Source: Pseudomonas sp. (GTDB lineage Bacteria; Pseudomonadota; Gammaproteobacteria; Pseudomonadales; Pseudomonadaceae). From it: a stretch of 38,857 nucleotides of DNA. The notes under the pieces are model-generated. The model was not told the origin of the DNA, did not search any database, and worked only from the letters and a program-made list of their open reading frames with translations. Positions 34,778 through 38,857 of this stretch are shown here, one piece after another. Numbering within the stretch: the stretch's first letter is position 1; every line of letters starts with the position of its first letter. The stretch spans positions 1 to 38,857 of the forward strand of contig JAKUTK010000050.1 of assembly GCA_022448005.1 (NCBI GenBank), read 5' to 3'. Both the position numbers and the translations under genes were made by a program.

Positions 34778-34984
34778 ATGGGCTACCTCGTACTCAGCCG
34801 CCGTGAAGGCGAAAAGATCACCCTACGCGTCCAGCCCGGCACCAATCCGGACGACCTGCTTGCCCAGCTGCTGCTGGAGGGCATTACCGTCTCAATCAAA
34901 GATATCGAGGGCGGCCGGGCCAAGATCGCCATCGAAGCCCCACACGAGCTGCAGATACTACGGGCTGAGCTGGAGAAAGCGTAA
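34778..34984 (+). CDS. RsmN/RsmF-like CsrA-family RNA-binding protein
   Basis: This 68-residue protein matches the CsrA/RsmA superfamily but with a helix-forming insertion (QPGTNPDDLLAQLLLEG, residues 19-35) between beta strands, the arrangement specific to Pseudomonas RsmN/RsmF rather than RsmA. The N-terminus MGYLVLSRREGEKITL and the C-terminal GGRAKIAIEAPHELQILRAEL retain the conserved leucine and the RNA-binding arginine (R62 or nearby). RsmN proteins bind ANGGA motifs in mRNAs and repress translation. AAGGA (34764-34768) in its own leader suggests autoregulation. A phage copy could reprogramme host post-transcriptional control. Confidence 0.87.
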   Translation: MGYLVLSRREGEKITLRVQPGTNPDDLLAQLLLEGITVSIKDIEGGRAKIAIEAPHELQILRAELEKA

Positions 34985-35048
34985 GCAGGAGTGAAACAGC
35001 TGGCTCTCCAAAAAACTGGCCGGCCGCTCGCGTGCTTTTTCGCTAGTT

Positions 35049-35075
35049 AAGGAATGACGGTGTCACTATTGACAC
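35049..35075. promoter_or_regulatory. AAGGA site and 6-4-6 palindrome
   Basis: AAGGA (35049-35053) is a potential RsmN-binding motif. GTGTCA, CTAT, TGACAC (35060-35075) is a perfect palindrome. They lie between the rsmN-like gene and its degenerate copy. Confidence 0.35.
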
Positions 35076-35202
35076 GGAAGGCCTTTCCGGGCCAACTTGA
35101 CGCCCTTCATCTGGGCGCTCCTATGCGGCTTTTCGCAGCGCTTTACTCTATATGGCTGTCGCGCTGTGCATTGAGGCCAACCTAACGCAAGGACGCGACA
35201 TC

Positions 35203-35364
35203 ATGGCTTACGTCGTTCTCGAACACCGACACGGTAAACACCTCGCCATGCTGCTTCAGCTTGGAACCGGGACGAGCGGCTTCCCTGCGCAATTTCTATT
35301 GGAGCGCCGACCGCCCATGCGCAGCGGCGAAATGCCGACCACGGCATTGAGCTCCGCCACATGA
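35203..35364 (+). pseudogene. Diverged partial copy of the rsmN-like gene
   Basis: From the ATG at 35203, preceded by AAGGA exactly as in the complete gene (14 bases from its first base to the ATG in both), the first 34 residues align without gaps with the RsmN-like protein: 14 identities including M1, Y3, V5, L6, R9, G11, Q19, G21, T22, A29-Q30 and LLE at 32-34. After residue 34 the frame reads RRPPMRSGEM and stops, lacking the last strands with the RNA-binding arginine. The -1 frame continues open into the next gene. It looks like a decayed or truncated tandem duplicate; a functional mini-protein is possible. Confidence 0.6.
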
Positions 35365-35642
35365 GTGATGGACCGATTGTTTCTGTTACATTCTTGGATG
35401 TATCGCTAGATTCTGCTCCCGCGATCATCCAGGAGCTGACGAAACTGTTTTTAGTTTTGTGGGCAAAGTCGCCTTACCTTGCGTCTTTCATGACAATAAT
35501 GCCGCCATTGTTGGTGCTTTATTTGATCTATACTTGGGGAACGGTGCGGCGCGCCGAAAAGGCGATAGATGAGAACGTCCGTCGCGCCCGTGGGTCCTAC
35601 CAAGAGGACTCAAAGCGTCACAACCGAGGGAAGCAAAAATGA
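35361..35642 (+). CDS. Small membrane protein, first gene of a two-gene cassette
   Basis: This 93-residue protein has a short acidic N-terminus, a membrane region (residues about 26-60: ELTKLFLVLWAKSPYLASFMTIMPPLLVLYLIYTWG, one or two helices) and a very basic C-terminus (VRRAEKAIDENVRRARGSYQEDSKRHNRGKQK), probably cytoplasmic. The gene is AT-richer than its surroundings and overlaps the next gene by four bases (ATGA). Together they occupy the place of lambda rexAB. No family recognised. Confidence 0.65.
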   Translation: MSDGPIVSVTFLDVSLDSAPAIIQELTKLFLVLWAKSPYLASFMTIMPPLLVLYLIYTWGTVRRAEKAIDENVRRARGSYQEDSKRHNRGKQK

Positions 35643-36145
35643 CCGATCCGATTAGCATTGCTTTGGCGGCCGCCACAGCGGCCGGAGTGGTAGTTTATTG
35701 GGCCTTCTGTCGTCGCGTGTCTCTTCGTCATAGAGAGAAGGCCGCTGAGCTTCTAGGAGCTTATTTTCAAGACGAATCCGTCTCGAAAAGCGATAAAGAC
35801 AGCATTTACTTCACGTATCGCTGGGCCAGCAACTGGACGTTTTTACCCGTGGTGGCGGTAGGTGGCGTGCTCGTTATGCCATTCATGCTGCTATCCGGAA
35901 AGGCAATATCCAGAAAACAGAGTGAGAGTCACACGGAGATCATGGACTCCATCATGAAGATGTATATCACTCGCAACCCGATTACAGCAGTCGTCTGCTT
36001 TCAGGCGATTTTCATACAGCTAGCCCTGTTCGGGATCATCGGATTGCTGTTCGACAGACTTAAAGCGATCCCAACCCCAAGCATGATCGTGAGCTCGATG
36101 GCAACCAAGGCTGCTCACTCTCCCCTTGGACACCATGCTCATTAA
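35639..36145 (+). CDS. Multi-pass membrane protein, second gene of a two-gene cassette
   Basis: This 168-residue protein has about three membrane helices: ISIALAAATAAGVVVYWAF (residues 5-23), FLPVVAVGGVLVMPFMLLSG (72-91) and TAVVCFQAIFIQLALFGIIGLLF (115-138). A soluble loop with DESVSKSDKDSIYFTYR separates the first two. The ATGA overlap with the upstream gene implies joint expression. Like its partner it is AT-rich and lies between cI and the early-left promoter. Lysogenic conversion or superinfection exclusion is a position-based guess. Confidence 0.65.
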   Translation: MTDPISIALAAATAAGVVVYWAFCRRVSLRHREKAAELLGAYFQDESVSKSDKDSIYFTYRWASNWTFLPVVAVGGVLVMPFMLLSGKAISRKQSESHTEIMDSIMKMYITRNPITAVVCFQAIFIQLALFGIIGLLFDRLKAIPTPSMIVSSMATKAAHSPLGHHAH

Positions 36146-36162
36146 TCGCTAAATTGCTCACA

Positions 36163-36188
36163 AGCCCCGCATCTCGCGGGGCTTTTTA
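36163..36188 (+). terminator. Intrinsic terminator after the membrane cassette
   Basis: AGCCCCGC, loop ATCTC and GCGGGGCT run into TTTTTATT on the plus strand. It ends the cI-rsmN-membrane cassette transcript and separates it from the DUF1654 gene. Confidence 0.9.
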
Positions 36189-36261
36189 TTGCCTAAATGA
36201 AAGGCGATCCGTCTATCCGACCCAAAACTTTACACACCAAACCCCACCCATCCCGCTCCGA

Positions 36262-36302
36262 TTGAACTTTCACTATCCCCTCATTACTGTACGGATATCC
36301 AG
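36262..36302 (+). promoter_or_regulatory. Promoter with SOS-box-like site upstream of the DUF1654 gene
   Basis: TTGAAC (36262-36267), a 17-base spacer and TACTGT (36285-36290) form a sigma-70 promoter. CTGT, eight bases and CCAG (36287-36302) matches the LexA box pattern CTG-N10-CAG (written CTGT-N8-ACAG) with one mismatch and overlaps the -10, as is common in SOS promoters. Confidence 0.5.
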
Positions 36303-36318
36303 CAGTAAGGAGGCAGCC

Positions 36319-36576
36319 ATGAATCGGACTCAGGCCCAAAGCATTACCCACCAGCGCCAGGCATCCAGCTACGGCCGGCTGGTCCGCCGCATCAACCACC
36401 TCATCACCACACCGCGCGCCCAGGTCGAGCGCCAGGCCAACCTCGCCCGTCATCCCGACGATCGTGCCGAGGACTGGGAGCGCCTGCTGGACGAGATACA
36501 GCAAACAGACGGCGTAGCCATGACCCGACGCCCCGACGGAACCGTGCATGTGCGCTGGCGCTCGTCTGAGCATTGA
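36319..36576 (+). CDS. DUF1654-family protein
   Basis: The protein has 85 residues from the ATG at 36319, with GGAGG seven bases upstream. The sequence SYGRLVRRINHLITTPRAQVERQANLARHPDDRAEDWERLLDEIQQTDGVAMTRRPDGTVHVRW fits DUF1654, a family mainly found in pseudomonads and their phages, often near SOS-regulated genes. It lies just upstream of the second operator pair. Function unknown. Confidence 0.82.
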   Translation: MNRTQAQSITHQRQASSYGRLVRRINHLITTPRAQVERQANLARHPDDRAEDWERLLDEIQQTDGVAMTRRPDGTVHVRWRSSEH

Positions 36577-36614
36577 CGGTGAGCCTGCGATGCAAATCTG
36601 AATAAACAGATTCT

Positions 36615-36630
36615 AATGCGCTAACGTATT
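36615..36630. promoter_or_regulatory. Operator O3 (left operator region)
   Basis: AATGCG, CTAA, CGTATT matches the 6-4-6 operator pattern with one asymmetric position. It touches the -35 element of the early-left promoter and is exactly 25 bases from the next site, the same spacing as O1-O2. Confidence 0.7.
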
Positions 36631-36657
36631 GACTCAACTTATACGCCAGCGTATTGT
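36629..36657 (+). promoter_or_regulatory. Early-left promoter (PL-like)
   Basis: TTGACT (36629-36634), a 17-base spacer and TATTGT (36652-36657) form a strong sigma-70 promoter. Two CI-type operators overlap it. It should drive the plus-strand early operon beginning at 36690. Confidence 0.75.
36640..36655. promoter_or_regulatory. Operator O4 (left operator region)
   Basis: TATACG, CCAG, CGTATT has perfect 5-bp inner arms ATACG and CGTAT. It covers the spacer and -10 of the early-left promoter and begins 11 bases after the start of the -35, as O2 does at the cro promoter. Confidence 0.72.
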
Positions 36658-36689
36658 TCGAACCGTACCCACTTACCAAGGTTACGGTC

Positions 36690-36884
36690 ATGCAGACACA
36701 GCATAGCGGCACCCGCTGCCCGGTATACCTACACCCGGCAGCGGCAACCAACCCCAACACCGTCGCCAGCATCCAGCGCGCCACCGGCCAGCTGATCGTG
36801 CTCACCGGCGGGCGTTCTCAACTCAAGCAGCAACCCACCCTGCCTGCCTTCGAGGACTTCGGTCCGTTTGATGGTGCAGCATGA
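36690..36884 (+). CDS. Small unknown phage protein, first gene of the early-left operon
   Basis: The protein has 64 residues from the ATG at 36690, with AAGG nine bases upstream. The composition is polar with a Gly/Ser/Gln-rich centre (LIVLTGGRSQLKQQPTLPAFEDFGPFDG). It is the first gene after the operator-controlled promoter and overlaps the next by four bases. No family recognised. Confidence 0.65.
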   Translation: MQTQHSGTRCPVYLHPAAATNPNTVASIQRATGQLIVLTGGRSQLKQQPTLPAFEDFGPFDGAA

Positions 36885-37465
36885 GCGCCTATGCCCTAAC
36901 ACCAGCGGCGCGGGATGTGCTGGCGGAAATCTCAGGCATTGGCGGCGGCGCACGAATCGCCCTGCACCGCTACGCCTCCACTATCGCCTGCCACCTGGGC
37001 ATCGACTGTGAAGGCAATACGCTGAGCGCTCATCTCGAGTTCGGCGGCACGGTCAACCGGATGCAGTTGCAGGCTGACGACACAGCGAACCCTCACCACC
37101 TCGCTGAGTGGATCGAATCGGTCGCAAACGGCACGCTCGATACAGCACTAGCGGCACCTCGGCGCATGGCCTGCACCTGCCCAAGCGGTGATGGGTCACT
37201 TCGCCACCCTTGCCCCGCACATCCGTCAGTTGAAGCACCGTGCTGGCCCGCCGATGACGAACGCACCTTGCGCAAGCTGGCTCGCAACGGCGGCAGCGTG
37301 ACGCTAAGCACCGGCACCGTTGTCGCCGTGCACGCCGCGCATGCAGCCACCGCCCGTACAGCAGTACTCGTGCACGCAGGGCATACGCACCTTGTATCTG
37401 GTTCGTGGCGGGATGTTTACCTGGGGTTGAGCGACCTCGCGGAACAGCTGCTCGCCGCAGCCTGA
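36881..37465 (+). CDS. Unknown phage protein with a cysteine motif
   Basis: This 194-residue protein contains the motif ACTCPSGDGSLRHPCPAHP near residue 97, a Cys/His-rich element common in small proteins of pseudomonad phages and possibly zinc-binding. The N-terminal half is mixed (LTPAARDVLAEISGIGGGARIALHRYASTI); the C-terminal half (GGSVTLSTGTVVAVHAAHAATARTAVLVHAGH) is beta-like. It is co-translated with the upstream gene (ATGA). Function unknown. Confidence 0.72.
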   Translation: MSAYALTPAARDVLAEISGIGGGARIALHRYASTIACHLGIDCEGNTLSAHLEFGGTVNRMQLQADDTANPHHLAEWIESVANGTLDTALAAPRRMACTCPSGDGSLRHPCPAHPSVEAPCWPADDERTLRKLARNGGSVTLSTGTVVAVHAAHAATARTAVLVHAGHTHLVSGSWRDVYLGLSDLAEQLLAAA

Positions 37466-37474
37466 GGCCCACCC

Positions 37475-37750
37475 ATGAACAGGAACCTAGACGCTACCGC
37501 CGCCGTGCTCGGCATGGGCCCCCGCATCCTGCGCCGCCGCCTGCGTGAGCTGGGCATTCTCCAGCAGAACGGTGAACTAGCCTGTGCGCATCGCGACAAG
37601 GGCTACCTGTTCGTGGACACCCGCTCTCGTTGGAACAACAGCATCGGTGCTTACAGCCACTATCCGGTGGTGATGAGCACCGAAGCCGGCATCGCCTGGC
37701 TCGCCAAGCAGCTCGATAAAACCGTGACTCAGAAGGGAGCCGTCGCATGA
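37475..37750 (+). CDS. KilAC/ANT-domain-like antirepressor fragment
   Basis: This 91-residue protein resembles the KilA-C-terminal (ANT) domain of phage antirepressors: a helix-turn-helix-like start (ATAAVLGMGPRILRRRLRELGILQQNGE) followed by KGYLFVDTRSRWNNSIGAYSHYPVVMSTEAGIAWLAKQL. The usual N-terminal Bro-N or Rha part is absent. It could interfere with a repressor or with host DNA functions. It overlaps the next gene by four bases. Confidence 0.7.
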   Translation: MNRNLDATAAVLGMGPRILRRRLRELGILQQNGELACAHRDKGYLFVDTRSRWNNSIGAYSHYPVVMSTEAGIAWLAKQLDKTVTQKGAVA

Positions 37751-38112
37751 ACTCCAACCCCATTACCGATGCCATCGGCGCGCTCAAGCTGGTCCCGATC
37801 GTTCACTACCACCCGGACATCGTCAGCGCTGACGCCATGCTGGGCGCAGCCAGAGAGGCAGTTGAGCGCCTGCAGGCTATCGACCCCGCCGCGCTTGAGC
37901 TGGCTGAGGTGTATCGGGTGGTCGCGGCAGAGCTGGCTCCCGACCAAACGCTGTACGTCACGCCGACCACCTGCACCGAGCGGCCCTATGGCGCCGTTGT
38001 TACCGATGCCGCCGGCGTGCTGATCGCTACTGCCGCCGGCAAGACCATCGACGGGCTCGCCATGCTGGTCCGCATGCGCCTCCCGGCGGGGTGCGGGGAG
38101 GCAGTAGCGTGA
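37747..38112 (+). CDS. Unknown phage protein
   Basis: No family is recognised for this 121-residue protein. The sequence is Ala/Leu-rich and helical at the start (DAMLGAAREAVERLQAIDPAALELAEVYRVVAAEL), then beta-like (QTLYVTPTTCTERPYGAVVTDAAGVLIATAAGKTIDG). It is translationally coupled on both sides (ATGA at the start and GTGA at the end) in the early-left operon. Confidence 0.68.
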   Translation: MNSNPITDAIGALKLVPIVHYHPDIVSADAMLGAAREAVERLQAIDPAALELAEVYRVVAAELAPDQTLYVTPTTCTERPYGAVVTDAAGVLIATAAGKTIDGLAMLVRMRLPAGCGEAVA

Positions 38113-38387
38113 TTAAAGCCACCAGCACCTTTGAGCAATTGCTGCGGCGCTACGACAGGCCTTGCCTGCCGCTCGACGAGGTTCGCGCCGAATACCTGCC
38201 CCATATCAGCAGCGAGAAGAACCTGATCGACCTCATTCACCAGGGCCGCGTCCGGCTGCGCTACACGCGCACAGATGTAACCCAGAAGGCACTTCGCGTC
38301 GTTTACCTCCGCGACCTAGCCGCATGGCTGGACTCGCTCGACCCGAACAACCAGCCACAACCAACCGCCGCCGACCAAGCGGCATAA
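38109..38387 (+). CDS. PrtN-like (pyocin activator family) regulator
   Basis: The protein has 92 residues from the GTG at 38109, which overlaps the upstream stop codon (GTGA). The sequence TFEQLLRRYDRPCLPLDEVRAEYLPHIS, then LIDLIHQGRVRLRYTRTDVTQKALRVVYLRDLAAWLDSL, closely follows the layout of the pyocin activator PrtN (LLxRYDxxxxPLDxV, KxxxGxIxLPxxR, SQKAxxxVxLxDLAxYLD). PrtN activates pyocin genes through P boxes, and relatives occur in phage early operons, where they may influence host pyocin or other genes. Confidence 0.85.
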   Translation: MIKATSTFEQLLRRYDRPCLPLDEVRAEYLPHISSEKNLIDLIHQGRVRLRYTRTDVTQKALRVVYLRDLAAWLDSLDPNNQPQPTAADQAA

Positions 38388-38408
38388 CGCAGCAAAGGGA
38401 GACACAGC

Positions 38409-38756
38409 ATGAAACCCACCGACGTAAATGACTTTCTCGGCTCACTCAACGCGGGCGTGTTCGCAAGCCAAGTAGGCCGCGCCCTGTCCGATGTCGCCGC
38501 TGGCGTTGTCGACCACGGCAAGCCAGGCGAAGTCACGCTGAAGTTCAAGCTCAAGCAGATCGGCCAGAGCCACCAGGTGGCCGTCAGCCACACGCTCGAC
38601 TTCGTCCAGCCGACCAAGCGCGGCAAAAAGCGCGAAGACACCAGCCTCGACACGCCCATGTACGTGACCGAGAGCGGCCTCACCCTGTTCCAGACCGACC
38701 CCACACCGCAGATGTTCAAGCCCGAGGACGCGCCGGTTAAAGCGCGCGAAGTCTGA
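38409..38756 (+). CDS. Conserved phage protein upstream of a DUF2303 gene
   Basis: This 115-residue acidic/basic soluble protein (MKPTDVNDFLGSLNAGVFASQVGRALSDVAAGVVDHG, then GEVTLKFKLKQIGQSHQVAVSHTLDFVQPTKRGKK) is typical of proteins encoded just before DUF2303 genes in pseudomonad phages. It starts 21 bases after the PrtN-like gene. Its precise function is not known; a role in early DNA metabolism is inferred from the neighbourhood. Confidence 0.75.
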   Translation: MKPTDVNDFLGSLNAGVFASQVGRALSDVAAGVVDHGKPGEVTLKFKLKQIGQSHQVAVSHTLDFVQPTKRGKKREDTSLDTPMYVTESGLTLFQTDPTPQMFKPEDAPVKAREV

Positions 38757-38797
38757 CCGCAGCAGCAAAACCCACTTACCAACAAGGAAGCAACACC

Positions 38798-38857
38798 ATG
38801 CCATTGAGCAAAGAAGCCATTCAGCACATCGAATCCCAGGCGGTCATCGCTGCAGCT
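38798..38857 (+). CDS. DUF2303-family protein (5' end only, cut by window edge)
   Basis: The first 20 codons (MPLSKEAIQHIESQAVIAAA) are open to the end of the window and begin after AAGGAAG. The N-terminus and the position after the 115-residue gene fit the phage DUF2303 family. The gene continues outside the window. Confidence 0.6.
   Translation, partial: MPLSKEAIQHIESQAVIAAA

Overview
The window is a chromosomal segment of a high-GC pseudomonad, Pseudomonas or Stutzerimonas by its gene content: a trpG-trpD-trpC cluster, a DUF1654 gene, an RsmN-type CsrA paralogue and PrtN-like and RsmN-like phage cargo. Positions 1-2577 are chromosome, namely trpG, trpD and trpC on the minus strand, ending in a strong hairpin terminator. 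Nearly everything from about 2.6-4.4 kb to the right edge is a lambda-like siphophage prophage. Its right end, and any integrase, lie beyond the window. In P. aeruginosa the R/F-pyocin cluster lies between trpE and trpG, so this prophage appears to occupy the same hot spot.

The prophage reads like lambda in mirror image. The immunity region (33.2-36.7 kb) holds cI (plus strand) and a small cro (minus strand) on either side of an operator region. A second operator pair lies 2.8 kb away over a strong plus-strand promoter (a PL equivalent). From the cro promoter the minus strand reads cro, a CII-like gene, a TraR/DksA-type zinc finger gene, a small P-loop gene, a PriCT/Toprim primase and an SF3 helicase. 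Next come an iteron-rich candidate origin (28.85-29.15 kb) and a Q-like late regulator gene. After five 11-bp-phased repeats and two tandem terminators comes the long late operon, also on the minus strand.

The late operon runs: holin, gpZ-like protein, terminase small and large subunits, gpW, portal, ClpP-type protease/scaffold, gpD decoration, major capsid, gpFII-like and gpU-like connectors, tail tube, a lipoprotein inserted in the tail cluster, tape measure, six distal tail proteins, an unknown gene, GH19 endolysin and nested Rz/Rz1 spanins. Several hairpin terminators punctuate it, as expected for a system relying on antitermination. At the far end lie a HEPN-type gene with a C-terminal membrane segment and a plus-strand SRAP (YedK-like) gene.

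On the plus strand after cI, in the position of lambda rexAB, lie an rsmN-like gene, a diverged second copy of its N-terminal half, and two overlapping membrane-protein genes that end at a terminator. The early-left operon follows: a DUF1654 gene with a possible SOS operator, then the operator/promoter, small unknown genes, a KilAC-like gene, a PrtN-like gene and the start of a DUF2303 gene cut by the window edge. The most interesting signals are the matched 25-bp-spaced operator pairs, the phage RsmN with its partial duplicate, the two repeat systems (origin-like iterons and helically phased late-control repeats), and the membrane-linked HEPN and rex-position cargo genes.
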